This document shows, piece by piece, positions 43,801 through 51,246 of a stretch of DNA of 64,000 nt. The translations under genes were made by a program, and so were the position numbers. Within the stretch, counting starts at the first letter, position 1. Each line of letters opens with the position of its first letter. The notes beneath the pieces are model-generated. The model was not told the origin of the DNA. It saw nothing but the letters and a program-made list of their open reading frames with translations, and ran no database searches. Origin of the DNA: Geodermatophilus obscurus DSM 43160 (GTDB lineage Bacteria > Actinomycetota > Actinomycetes > Mycobacteriales > Geodermatophilaceae); the NCBI RefSeq assembly GCF_000025345.1, contig NC_013757.1, positions 2,666,001-2,730,000 on the forward strand, read 5' to 3'.

Positions 43801-45679
43801 CTTCGGCAACGGGATGCTGCTGTCCCGGCACATCCGGCTGGTCGCAGCCTTCGACCATCGGCACATCTTTCTCGACCCCGACCCGGACGCGGCGCCCAGC
43901 TTCGTCGAGCGCGCTCGCCTGTTCGACCTGCCCCGTTCCAGTTGGGCCGATTACGACCTGTCGCTCATCTCGGCTGGTGGCGGCGTCTTCCCGCGGACGG
44001 CGAAGACGGTTCCGCTCTCGCCCCAGGTCCGGTCAAGGCTCGACGTTCCGGCCGAGCACCTCGCTCCGGACGAGCTGATCCGGGCCATCCTCCGCGCCCC
44101 AGTCGATCTGCTCTGGAACGGTGGGATAGGCACCTACGTCAAGGCCTCGACCGAGACGCACGGCGAGGTGGGCGACAAGCGCAGCGATCCGGTGCGCGTC
44201 GACGCCGGCGAGCTGCGGTGCCGGGTGATGGGGGAGGGCGGCAACCTCGGCTTCACCCAGCGCGGCCGGATCGAGTTCGCGCTGCGCGGCGGGCGCATCA
44301 ACACCGACGCGATCGACAACTCCGCGGGGGTGGACTGCTCCGACCACGAGGTCAACATCAAAGTTCTGCTCGACCGCGTGGTCGACGACGGCGATCTCAC
44401 CCGCAAGCAACGGGATGCCCTCCTCGTGGAGATGACCGACGAGGTGGCACAACTGGTGCTCCGCGACAACGCCGCGCAGACCCGCGCGCTGTACAACGCG
44501 CGGGCCCAGGCGCGGTCACTGCTGGACGTGCACGCCAGATACCTCAGCACCCTGGAGCGGTCGCGGCGGCTCAACCGGGCGCTGGAGTTCCTGCCGACCG
44601 ACGACGAGCTGACCGAGCGCGCCGCTGCCGGTCAGGGGCTGGTCATGCCCGAGTTCGCCGTCCTGCTGGCGTACACGAAGATCTGGGTCTACGACCAGCT
44701 GCTGGCGTCGGAGGTTCCGGAGGACCCGTTCCTGGCGGCGGAGCTGGCCAGCTACTTCCCGGGTGCGATCCGCGAGAGGTATGCCGACCGGCTGCCGGAT
44801 CATCCGCTCCGTCGCGAGATCATCGCGACCTGCGTGACGAATGCGATGGTCAACCGCGCGGGGACGACGTTCGGCTTCCGCCTGGCCGAGGAGACCGGCC
44901 TCCCGGTGGCGCACGTCGTCCGGGCCCACATCGCCACATGGGAGATCTTCGGGCTGACCGAGCTGCAAGCCGAGATCGAGTCGCTCGACGCCGTACCGAC
45001 AGACACCCAGGTGCGGCTCTTCCTGGAGGTGCGCACGCTCGCCGAGCGCGCGAGTCGCTGGTTGTTGCGCAACCGTCGCCAGCCACTGGACATCCGCAGC
45101 ACCGTCGACTACTTCGCGCCGGCCGTGCCGCCGCTGGCCGACGAGATCCCCCGGCTGCTCGCCGCGTCCGACGACGACGTACTCGACGCTGCGGTACGCC
45201 TCAACACCGCGGACGGCGTTCCCGAACCGCTCGCCAGACGCTTGGCCGCGCTGCCGGCGCTCTTCTCCGCTCTCGATGTCACCGACGTGGCCCGCGCGAC
45301 CGGGCGCGAGCGCGAGCAGGTGGCCGCCGTGTACTTCGCGCTCGGACAGCACCTGCAGCTCAACTGGCTGCACGAACGCATCCTCGCGCTGCCGCGCGAC
45401 GACCGGTGGCAGGCCCTCGCGCGCGCTGCCCTCCGCGACGACCTCTACGCGGTGCGCGCCGCCCTGACCGCGGAGGTGCTGCGGGTGGAGGGCCCGGTCA
45501 CCGACACCGCCGAGCAGGTGCGCAGATGGCTCACCTCCGCCGAACCAGCCGTGAGCCGGTGCCTCGCCGTGCTCCACGACGTCGCGGCCGACGACCGAAG
45601 CGACCTGGCAACGTTGTCCGTAGCGCTGCGCGAAATCCGCGATCTCGTCTCAAGGCGCTGCGGTGTGGAAGAGACCTGA
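40835..45679 (+). CDS. gdh: NAD-dependent glutamate dehydrogenase, large type, 1,614 aa
   Basis: GTG at 40835 after AAGGGGGT. Length and content match the about 1,600-residue NAD-GDH class that deaminates glutamate to 2-oxoglutarate. N-terminal ACT-like regions (MPFLVDSVTMEVTRHGLGLH near residue 105) precede the catalytic core: RVARGGLRWSDRPEDFRSEV (about 810), IVPVGAKGGFVVKAPPT with the substrate Lys (about 845), GDMSGDVFGNGMLLSRHIRL (about 985) and LLWNGGIGTYVKAS plus GEGGNLGFTQRGRIEFALRG (about 1,090-1,140). A helical C-terminal domain (LTERAAAGQGLVMPEFAVLL) follows. Monocistronic, intact, sited just right of an IS630 element. Confidence 0.95.
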   Translation: MPTIPFRDRQEIIEEIRRYARNRLPAEQADLFEGFVGQYYGRVAPADLAARAVHDLYGAAMSHLTLALDRAAGKPAVRVYSPDFEEHGFASAHTVVDVVTDDMPFLVDSVTMEVTRHGLGLHLTVHPVVLVRRDPERLVGILNREDATPGMLAESFLHLEVDRQTEGPVLDELRDDVLRVLGDVRAAVDDWSAMRHRALAIVDTLAVEASTVEEGERNEAAELMRWLADDHFTFLGYREYELATEDGEEALRAVPGTGLGLLRDDRSRPVSHSFAKLPPEVRRRAREPQLLNLTKANSRSTVHRPSNLDYVGIKRFTADGAVVGERRFLGLMASAAYKQSPQDVPVLRRKVEAVLNRAGYPLDSHDGRALVKILETYPREELFQIGADELYDAATTILDVQDRQGLRLLVRRDTFGRFLSCLVYLPRDRLTTALRTRIQDILLAAFGGVSTQFTTLVGESVLARLHITVYTEPGAAPEYDVAELEARLAAAMRSWTDDLYDALVDQLGEERGVYLHRRYADAFSPAYQQYSAAAAAVVDIRRIEALGGGDDLALHLYRPLEAPPGRLRFKLFRHGQSVTLSDVLPLLENMGVHVVDERPYEVRPAGADPVWIYDFGLRYEGLTDLDADGMRERFQEAFAMAWRGDLENDGLNRLVLRAGLRGREVSVVRAYARYLQQVGATFGLDYTVATLASNPGLARRLFELFSARLDFDSAAEDRDLLAKQIVDDIERGLDAVTSLNEDRVLRTLLGVVQATVRTNYFQAGSGGEPKPWLSLKLASAQIPDLPLPRPMFEIFVYSPRVEGVHLRGGRVARGGLRWSDRPEDFRSEVLGLMKAQTVKNAVIVPVGAKGGFVVKAPPTEREALQNEVVACYSMFIRGLLDLTDNLVSGDVVPPERTVRFDEDDAYLVVAADKGTATFSDLANSISEEYGFWLGDAFASGGSSGYDHKAMGITARGAWVSVQRHFHDLGVDVQQEDVTVAGIGDMSGDVFGNGMLLSRHIRLVAAFDHRHIFLDPDPDAAPSFVERARLFDLPRSSWADYDLSLISAGGGVFPRTAKTVPLSPQVRSRLDVPAEHLAPDELIRAILRAPVDLLWNGGIGTYVKASTETHGEVGDKRSDPVRVDAGELRCRVMGEGGNLGFTQRGRIEFALRGGRINTDAIDNSAGVDCSDHEVNIKVLLDRVVDDGDLTRKQRDALLVEMTDEVAQLVLRDNAAQTRALYNARAQARSLLDVHARYLSTLERSRRLNRALEFLPTDDELTERAAAGQGLVMPEFAVLLAYTKIWVYDQLLASEVPEDPFLAAELASYFPGAIRERYADRLPDHPLRREIIATCVTNAMVNRAGTTFGFRLAEETGLPVAHVVRAHIATWEIFGLTELQAEIESLDAVPTDTQVRLFLEVRTLAERASRWLLRNRRQPLDIRSTVDYFAPAVPPLADEIPRLLAASDDDVLDAAVRLNTADGVPEPLARRLAALPALFSALDVTDVARATGREREQVAAVYFALGQHLQLNWLHERILALPRDDRWQALARAALRDDLYAVRAALTAEVLRVEGPVTDTAEQVRRWLTSAEPAVSRCLAVLHDVAADDRSDLATLSVALREIRDLVSRRCGVEET

Positions 45680-45789
45680 CAAGCGTGGGACTGGCCCCCC
45701 GGTCGTCTACGGCGTGGTGGAAGCCCGTTGCGGTGGAACGGACGTCGGTCCCGGCGAGTCAGCTAGGTCGTTCCTGGCACCTGCCGCGG

Positions 45790-46393
45790 TCAGTCCGACG
45801 TCGAGGCAGTTGCGGTCGACGTGGCCGAGCCAGGGGCGGTGGTCGTCGTCTCCGACGCGTCCGACGGTCGCGGGCTGTCCTCAGCGGACGTCGCCGGGGC
45901 GCTCGTGGGTGGGGTGGAGGGCCTCGATGGCGTCTGGTCGCGCTGGGTGGCCACGTTGGTGAGCGCCCCGATCGTCGTCGTCCCCGATTCGTCCGAGCCT
46001 CCGACGAAGGCAGACACCGACCGCTGCCCGAATAACTCCATCTCGGTCACGAGCCCCATGGCGACCAGGAACACGGCCACGGCGCTGGCACACCCACGAC
46101 CACCGCGGCCCGGGGCGGAAGAACGGCCTGCGTCGCGGGTCGAGCCGGACCCGCCGGGGCGCGGGTACGCGGATGGTGATGGCCCGATGCCCCGGGGACC
46201 TTCCCCGCCCGGAGAGCTGGCTGCGGGCGCGGCGCAGGCGGTCATTTGTCTGGTGCAGGGACGCGCTGTAGACCGCGGTGCTCACGGTGGTGATCACGCT
46301 CGCCAGGGCCGCTCCGATCACGGCTCCGGTCACACCGGACCACGGCGCAGCCACGGCGGCCGACGCTGCGGCAAGGGCACTGGCCGCACTCAC
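45790..46393 (-). pseudogene. two-span membrane protein, frameshifted
   Basis: Front frame: GAVIGAALASVITTVSTAVY (membrane span) then SASLHQTNDRLRRARSQL. After a shift near 46100, the rear frame has CASAVAVFLVAMGLVTEMEL (second span), FGQRSVSAFVGG and a Thr/Ser/Pro-rich tail of about 60 residues. The pattern of two spans around a short cytoplasmic loop with a disordered external tail is common among actinobacterial envelope proteins of unknown role. One frame change is needed. Confidence 0.5.
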
Positions 46394-46515
46394 CGCGGCA
46401 TGATCACCACACCCGAAGTGTCCGGAGAACCGGGTCAGGCTCCGATCTCCGGGTCCTGGTGCACGGGTCAGCGTCGGTCGGGCGACGGCGGGCGAGTCTG
46501 GGTAGGGCTGGGCGG

Positions 46516-47010
46516 GTGAGCGAGTCGGACCAGCTGGACGTTGTCGTCGAGAGCCCCCGCGGCAGCCGCAACAAGTACGAGTTCGATGAAAAGCGTGGCG
46601 TCATGCGGCTCGACCGGCGGATCCTCGGCGCGGTCTCGTTTCCCGCCGACTACGGGTTCGTGCCCGGGACGGTGGGGGAGGACGGGGAGCCCCTGGACGC
46701 CTTGGTGCTGCTCGATGAGCCGACCTATCCCGGCATCTGGGTCGCGGCCCGCGTCATCGGGGTGTCGTGGATCGGCACTCGCACCGGACTTGAGGCCAAA
46801 TTGCTGTGCGTCCCTGTCGGTGATCCGGTGTACGAGGACGTCCACGACCTCAATGACCTGCCCCGCCATGTCGCACGTGAGATCGGTCAGTTCTTCGGCG
46901 TCTACAAGCAGCTCGACGGTGGCACCACGACGACCGATGAAGGGCAGGAGGGGCGGCAGGTCGCCGTCCGGGTTCTTGCCGAAGCCCGAGCCCGGCATCG
47001 CGGGTCCTAA
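46516..47010 (+). CDS. ppa: inorganic pyrophosphatase, family I, 164 aa
   Basis: GTG at 46516 gives MSESDQLDVVVESPRGSRNK; the NKYEFD Lys/Glu and FPADYGFVPGT are family-I signature elements, and DGEPLDALVLLDEP is the DxDPxD-type metal site (residues about 57-70). The DVHDLNDLP segment completes the Mg-binding set. The soluble enzyme hydrolyses pyrophosphate to phosphate, driving biosynthetic reactions. Single gene, intact; the longer in-frame start adds Arg-rich sequence unlike the family. Confidence 0.93.
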   Translation: MSESDQLDVVVESPRGSRNKYEFDEKRGVMRLDRRILGAVSFPADYGFVPGTVGEDGEPLDALVLLDEPTYPGIWVAARVIGVSWIGTRTGLEAKLLCVPVGDPVYEDVHDLNDLPRHVAREIGQFFGVYKQLDGGTTTTDEGQEGRQVAVRVLAEARARHRGS

Positions 47011-47054
47011 AAGACGCGACCGACTGCGGACGTCAGCCCCGGGGACAGGATGGT

Positions 47055-47330
47055 TGGGCGCGCTGCTCTTCGTCTCCAGCACACCCGTCGCCCACCTTGC
47101 AGGCGGTGCTGGACGCGGTGTGCGAGGGTGGAGCGCTGGTCGAGGAGGTCGAGGCCGCGTGCGACCGGCCCTGTCGACCGGCGCCGCCGACGTGCTCGCC
47201 ACCGACGGCGTGCTGTTGGGCACGCCGGCGAACATCGGTTGCATGTCCGGCGCTCAAGGACTTCTCCGATACCGTCTACTTCCCCCTGCCTCGACGCCAC
47301 CGCCGCCGGGCCGACGCTGACAGGGCCGCC
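47055..47330 (+). pseudogene. flavodoxin-like/NAD(P)H oxidoreductase remnant
   Basis: Successive frames read GALLFVSSTPVAHL, LQAVLDAVCEGGALVEEVEA, TGAADVLATDGVLLGTPANI and a KDFSDTVYFP / CLDATAAGP end. The TDGxLLGTPANxGxxSG..KxFxDT block is typical of small flavodoxin-fold FMN proteins. At least three frame changes in under 300 bp make it non-functional. Confidence 0.55.
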
Positions 47331-47343
47331 GGCTCCACGCCGC

Positions 47344-47379
47344 CATCAGTCCCGGCGAGGTGAGGCCGGGACTGATGGG
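47344..47379 (+). terminator. 14-bp perfect hairpin
   Basis: CCATCAGTCCCGGC and its complement flank GAGGTGAG, directly after the flavodoxin remnant. Good intrinsic terminator for the plus strand, without a U run. Confidence 0.65.
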
Positions 47380-47605
47380 GCCCCCGCCTTGCCGGCCCGC
47401 GGGCCGAGCCCCACGGAGAGGTCGGTCCTCAGCAGGGATGTATGGGGTGCTGCGACATAGACGTGTCCTGAACGCTACTTTGACCTGTCGATGGCGCCGC
47501 CCGTCGTACTGGATTGAGCCGACCCGACCGGGCTCTCTCGTTTCAGTGGGCTGGGCGGCGTCCTCGGGTGGCAGTGCAAGACGAGGCCTTCGGGTGACGA
47601 TGTCG

Positions 47606-47826
47606 CGGGGACGAAGCGGGAGCACATCGACCACGACGTCCTGCATCGCCGTGCCCAGGTTGCGGTGCTGTCCGGCTTGGCGGCAGGCGACGACGTCTAC
47701 GACCTGACGGCGGCAGCGGCTCCCAGCCACGTGCCCGGCTGGTTCACACCGGATGTGGCTCTCCTCGAGTTGGCCGTCATGGCGCTCGATCTCGCGTGCC
47801 GGCCGGCGCCGAGCCGCTGGAGTTGA
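47606..47826 (+). pseudogene. unrecognised protein fragment, about 73 codons
   Basis: A protein-like frame: VLHRRAQVAVLSGLAAGDDV, SHVPGWFTPDVALLELAVMA and LDLACRPAPSRWS to a TGA at 47824. GC-rich third positions support former coding, but there is no start and no family match. Confidence 0.3.
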
Positions 47827-48094
47827 GGGGCTGTGGGAGCGCCACCTGCCGGAGGTGACGTTCCGCCGTCGCGTCCAGCACCGCAGCAGCCGGCCATGCA
47901 CTGCACCTGTCGGCGCTCTGGGCCCACGCTGTCACCGAGCCGCGACTAGTGACCCGCTAGCCGCGGCGACCCCGCCGGCCTACGCCGGACAGCTGCCGCA
48001 TCCAGAGGACGCGGTGCAGGCGAAGACCACGGTGCAGCGGCGGTCACGCCGGCGGGCCTCGCCGCCGGGAGAACCGCCGGAGAGGAGCGTTGTC

Positions 48095-48472
48095 GTGACC
48101 GCGGCTGACCTGCCCGCCGAGACCTGCGTGGGCGACCCCTTCTATGACCTGCTGGCCCTGTCGACCCGGACCGCAGAGGACGGCGCGGTCACCGTGACGG
48201 CGGCCGGGGAGGTGGACACCTTCACCGCTCCGCTGTTGCGTTCGGTGCTGGACACCCAACTACAACGGCACCCGACGGAGCTGGTGATCGACCTGTCCGG
48301 GATCCAGTTCCTGGGCTCGGCTGGCCTGGCTGTGCTGGTGGAGACCCACAAGTCGGCGCGCGACCGCGACGTCGGGCTCCGGCTGGTCATCACCACCGGC
48401 GCGGTGGCCCGCGCCCTGACGGTCACCGGCCTGATCAACCTGTTCACCGTCACGGACGACGCGCACCGCTAG
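48095..48472 (+). CDS. STAS-domain anti-sigma factor antagonist, 125 aa
   Basis: GTG at 48095 follows AGAGGAG. STAS fold: AVTVTAAGEVDTFTAPLLRS, then LVIDLSGIQFLGSAGLAVLV with the phosphorylatable Ser of the DxxGxxFLxSxG block, and LRLVITTGAVARALTVTGL. Such SpoIIAA/RsbV-like proteins bind an anti-sigma kinase in the unphosphorylated state and free an alternative sigma factor. No kinase or sigma gene is adjacent. About 22 extra N-terminal residues precede the domain. Confidence 0.87.
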   Translation: MTAADLPAETCVGDPFYDLLALSTRTAEDGAVTVTAAGEVDTFTAPLLRSVLDTQLQRHPTELVIDLSGIQFLGSAGLAVLVETHKSARDRDVGLRLVITTGAVARALTVTGLINLFTVTDDAHR

Positions 48473-48850
48473 CCGATCCGACGCGGACGACGCGTCGCCT
48501 TTGCACATGACTCGTCAGCGCTTCGTGGATCGCCAATCAGCTCGCGCAGCATGCGCTGTGCCAGCTACAGGAACTCGTCCGGTCAGGCCGGTTGGTCGCG
48601 ATCCGTTCCGGCTCAGCTCATGTCCAGCGCGTCGCGCGGACCGGGGAGGCCATCCGCGAGAAGTGTCGGTTCACCGCCCAAGGGCGGCACGATCGGCGTG
48701 TGCGGCACACACAAGGTCGTGCATCTTTTACTCATCCACTACTCTCAGAGGTAGCCCGCTCGACGCATCAACAGTCAACGCTACGTGGGCAACTCCACCT
48801 GGGGTTCCAGCGCGAACCAGCAGTAACCAGTCCTGTCAGGATCAAATCGC
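48473..48850. other. 378-bp stretch without a complete gene
   Basis: A frame with WIANQLAQHALCQLQELVRS and GRLVAIRSGSAHVQRVARTG (48520-48655) looks like decayed coding DNA, but has no start and no family match. It ends at the tRNA fragment. Confidence 0.4.
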
Positions 48851-48883
48851 AGAGTTATTGGTTCGAGTCCAATCGGGGGAGCA
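48851..48883 (+). other. tRNA 3' fragment (tRNA-Asn-like), probable attachment site
   Basis: T arm ATTGG-TTCGAGT-CCAAT followed by acceptor strand CGGGGGA, then G and CA. The expected 5' partner TCCCCCG is not found within a tRNA length upstream. A lone 3' part about 220 bp from the end of an integrase gene is the usual look of attL/attR. Confidence 0.6.
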
Positions 48884-49104
48884 ACGTTCCTGCTCAGCGG
48901 CCTGTTGGGCTGCTTTCCTGCGATAAATTGTCGCGAGGACGCATCACAAACCCATCATCTTCGACCGTGCGGCGTGGTGCCGACGAGCTTGCCGAGCGGC
49001 GTCCGCCCAGGTCAGCGGGTTCGGCGGAAGGTGAGCGAGGCGGCAAGACCGGCGAGCAGGGCCGCAGGCCCGCATAAGGTGCTGGCAGCGCCCGGCCAGG
49101 AAGA

Positions 49105-49509
49105 TCAGAGGGTCCGCTGGAGGGCTGCCGCGGTCAAGGGGCTGGCGGTGCCACGGCCGAGATAGACGTCCTGGGTGAGGCTGGGCCGGCTGTGCCCGAG
49201 GTGGTCGGCGATCTGCCGAGCGGAGAGGCCGGCGTCATCGAGGCGAGTGGCCACGGTCCGGCGGAAGGTGTGGGAAGTGGCCCAGGGGAAGCCGACGCGG
49301 TCCAGTGCCTGGAGCAGGTCACCGCTGGTGTTGTTCGGATCGCGCAGGAGGCCCTTCGGGCTGGGAAACAGCACCGTTGGGTCCGCCGCCGTGGGCAGCT
49401 GAGCCAGGCGCTGCCGCAGAGGGTTCAAGGTCTGTGGTGGCAGCGCGATGGTGCGCCGGCCGGCGTCGGTCTTGGGCCGCTTCGAAGCGTCGCAACTCCG
49501 AAGGATCAC
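49105..49509 (-). pseudogene. tyrosine recombinase, C-terminal catalytic part
   Basis: Reads PKTDAGRRTIALPPQTLNPL (RxRT Arg block), then SHTFRRTVATRLDDAGLSAR (HxFRRT), QIADHLGHSRPSLTQDVYLG (HLGH plus the Tyr nucleophile). The core-binding and N-terminal half is absent and upstream sequence is degenerate, so only about 130 of the usual 370 or more residues remain. Its 3' end faces the tRNA fragment at 48851, the normal geometry of an integrase next to its att site. Confidence 0.75.
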
Positions 49510-49653
49510 ACGGTGGCCGCCCTTATGCCAGCCCCGGAATCACACCGATGCAGCTCCGGCCAGCGAAGGTTAAACGGCAAGCTTAATGCTGCGTTCGGGC
49601 ATGGGATGCGTGGCAAACATGCCATGGAACTGAGTACAATCTGTTCAAATCGC

Positions 49654-50073
49654 CTATGCGTACTTGTAATGGTCATGGCCGCGCTCAGTGAGGTTTTCTC
49701 ACCAGGAGTCCACACCCAGTTGACAGGCGCGGTGGGCGTCGCTGGCCAGGGCTTCAGCGAGTCGGCAGCGACCTCGGCGCGGCCCCTCGACGCAGCCTCC
49801 CGGGGTGGTAGCCTTCGATACCTTGCTGGCGGAGGGGCCTGACCTGCAGCGATGCTTCCCCGGGCCGTCCGCCGACGGCGAACCTGGTGAGAAAACCTCA
49901 GTGCACAGGTACTTGGCCACGTCGTTGGCTATGTACCGCAGGTCGGCCAGGTCGGCTCGGACATCCGTCATCGTGCTTGCTCCGCACGTAGTGCAGGTCA
50001 CCGTCACCCGGACCTTGCCCGGCCCAGTGGCCTGACCTGTCTCGACGAGCTCAATGGGGCCGCGCTGCAGCAT
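49654..50073 (-). pseudogene. small hypothetical gene split by a miniature element
   Basis: From 50073: MLQRGPIELVETGQATGPGK, VRVTVTCTTCGASTMTDVRA and DLADLRYIANDVAKYLCT, then the 210-bp inverted-repeat element. Removing the element and one ACT copy continues in frame as ERGHDHYKYA and a stop at 49654, giving a 68-residue protein with a CTTC pair that could bind metal. I do not recognise the family. The element inserts a foreign tail beginning EVFSPG. Confidence 0.6.
49690..49899. mobile_element. miniature inverted-repeat element, 210 bp
   Basis: Perfect 17-bp inverted repeats (GAGGTTTTCTCACCAGG and complement) with AGT directly outside both ends. The ends match those of the IS at 57631-58576, but no transposase sequence lies inside. 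It interrupts a small gene cleanly. Confidence 0.8.
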
Positions 50074-50100
50074 GGCCGGAACGCTACGCCGCGGCTCTTA

Positions 50101-50162
50101 CGACCTCGCGCATGGTTAGCGGCGGACGGTCATTGACCTGTCCAGGACGGCGTCGATCACCT
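50101..50162 (-). mobile_element. end fragment of IS5-type element B
   Basis: CGACCTCGCGCATGGTTAGC and the following 40 bases match the 36563 end of element B with a few differences. The rest of the element is missing. Confidence 0.65.
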
Positions 50163-50305
50163 GTCTGTTCCACGCCAGGTTCAGTGAGGCTCGGAATTGA
50201 TGCGGCGACGGTAGCCGCCGCGGGGTTGCGCCTATAAAAGTCTTGTTCGTACTCGGCCGGTGGAAGCGGGCCGATCTGGCCGTGCAGCCGTCCGTGGTTG
50301 AACTA
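50163..50305 (-). pseudogene. IS3-family transposase, C-terminal remnant
   Basis: Minus-strand frame FNHGRLHGQIGPLPPAEYEQ, then DFYRRNPAAATVAA, is the YNxxRxHxxLGxxxPxE end of an IS3/IS2-type OrfB. Nothing else of the element remains. It differs from the intact IS3 at 28.5 kb. Confidence 0.65.
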
Positions 50306-50318
50306 ATTAGGCGGCGGG

Positions 50319-50579
50319 TCAGTCTTCCTCCTCGTCGGTCAGCAGGGGGACTCCTCCTGCGGGGCAGTTGTCCACGGTGAACACGTGAGGCCCGAGCGGC
50401 CGGCCATCGGAATCACGACTCCCCGCCGGTATCTCGATCCCTCGGTTCTCGTTCACCGTGAGGATCTTAATGGTCGCGTAGCGGAGGCCGTTCTGGTCCT
50501 CCAGCGTCCTGGCCAGCCCCTGTAGGGCCGCCAGCGTGGACTCCTCGCGGCAGATCCAGACGAACATGGTTCGTGCCAT
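50319..50579 (-). CDS. hypothetical protein, 86 aa
   Basis: MARTMFVWICREESTLAALQ, then GLARTLEDQNGLRYATIKIL, a beta strand VNENRGIEIPAGSRD and an acidic end LLTDEEED. Soluble, no signal peptide. Codon use is GC-typical, and composition is that of a folded protein. Family unknown to me. Divergent from the small gene at 50647. Confidence 0.55.
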   Translation of the reverse strand: MARTMFVWICREESTLAALQGLARTLEDQNGLRYATIKILTVNENRGIEIPAGSRDSDGRPLGPHVFTVDNCPAGGVPLLTDEEED

Positions 50580-50646
50580 CTACCGACCGTAGGGGCCGCT
50601 GACCGACCTGTTGCCGGTTCCGAGACCGGGGCGGACAGTTGCAGAG

Positions 50647-50832
50647 GTGACCGGCCGTCATCGACTGCCGGAGGATTGGCAGCCGGAGCGGGTCGAGATG
50701 CTCAACCACTCCGGCGGCGCCTATGCCCTTGAGTGGTCCGCTCCAACAGCGGCCGGGTCGTGGCTGGTGCGGATCACCCGCCTCGACGGCGGCCTGGAGG
50801 TCGTCCAGGCGATCATCGACGAGGACGAGTGA
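50647..50832 (+). CDS. hypothetical protein, 61 aa
   Basis: GTG at 50647 gives MTGRHRLPEDWQPERVEMLN, then HSGGAYALEWSAPTAAGSWL and RITRLDGGLEVVQAIIDEDE, a small alpha/beta protein with an acidic tail. The longer in-frame TTG start has no better RBS. Unrecognised; divergent from the 86-residue protein gene, with a 67-bp shared upstream region. Confidence 0.5.
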   Translation: MTGRHRLPEDWQPERVEMLNHSGGAYALEWSAPTAAGSWLVRITRLDGGLEVVQAIIDEDE

Positions 50833-50871
50833 GCCGTGGCCCGCCGTGTGCGCCTTTATGTAACCACTTAC

Positions 50872-51020
50872 GACCTCGGGCATGGTTGCGGGCGACTTCC
50901 GCGTGACGGACGGAGCAGGGTCGTGGTGTGTCCAGGACACTGCCCCGTGCCGCTGCTGTCGCCGATCGCCGGGTGACCGGGCTGTCCCCGCAGGTCGACC
51001 TGCCCTCCGTGTGGCCGAGC
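50872..51020 (+). mobile_element. 5' end fragment of IS5-type element B
   Basis: CGACCTCGGGCATGGTTGCG, then the element-B leader and start MSRTLPRAAAVADRRVTGLS, after which the match ends. Opposite orientation to the fragment at 50101. Confidence 0.7.
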
Positions 51021-51075
51021 CGGGCGACGTCTCGCCCGAGCGGCTGCGTCACCGCCGACACCTCAACCGTCATGA

Positions 51076-51110
51076 TCACGATACGGTCACAACTCCGCAC
51101 CGTGTCGTGA
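51076..51110. promoter_or_regulatory. 12-bp inverted repeat upstream of the repeat-protein gene
   Basis: TCACGATACGGT and ACCGTGTCGTGA are separated by 11 bases, with two extra direct copies of ACGATACGGT and CAACTCCGC nearby (to 51140). This could be an operator or hairpin controlling the gene at 51247. Confidence 0.5.
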
Positions 51111-51246
51111 TCGTGACGATACGGTGCGCAACTCCGCGACCAGCGACATTACCTAAAAGTAGAGCCTGCATGTGACCTAGCTCTCATGACACCTTCGGCG
51201 CGGCGCCGTCTGGCGCCATTTTCGTTCCGGAACTACGGAGGCATCC

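Noticed and set aside
48800..48890. A complete tRNA gene upstream of the integrase fragment.
   Set aside because: No 5' acceptor TCCCCCG or D arm at the required distance; only the T arm and acceptor 3' strand are present.
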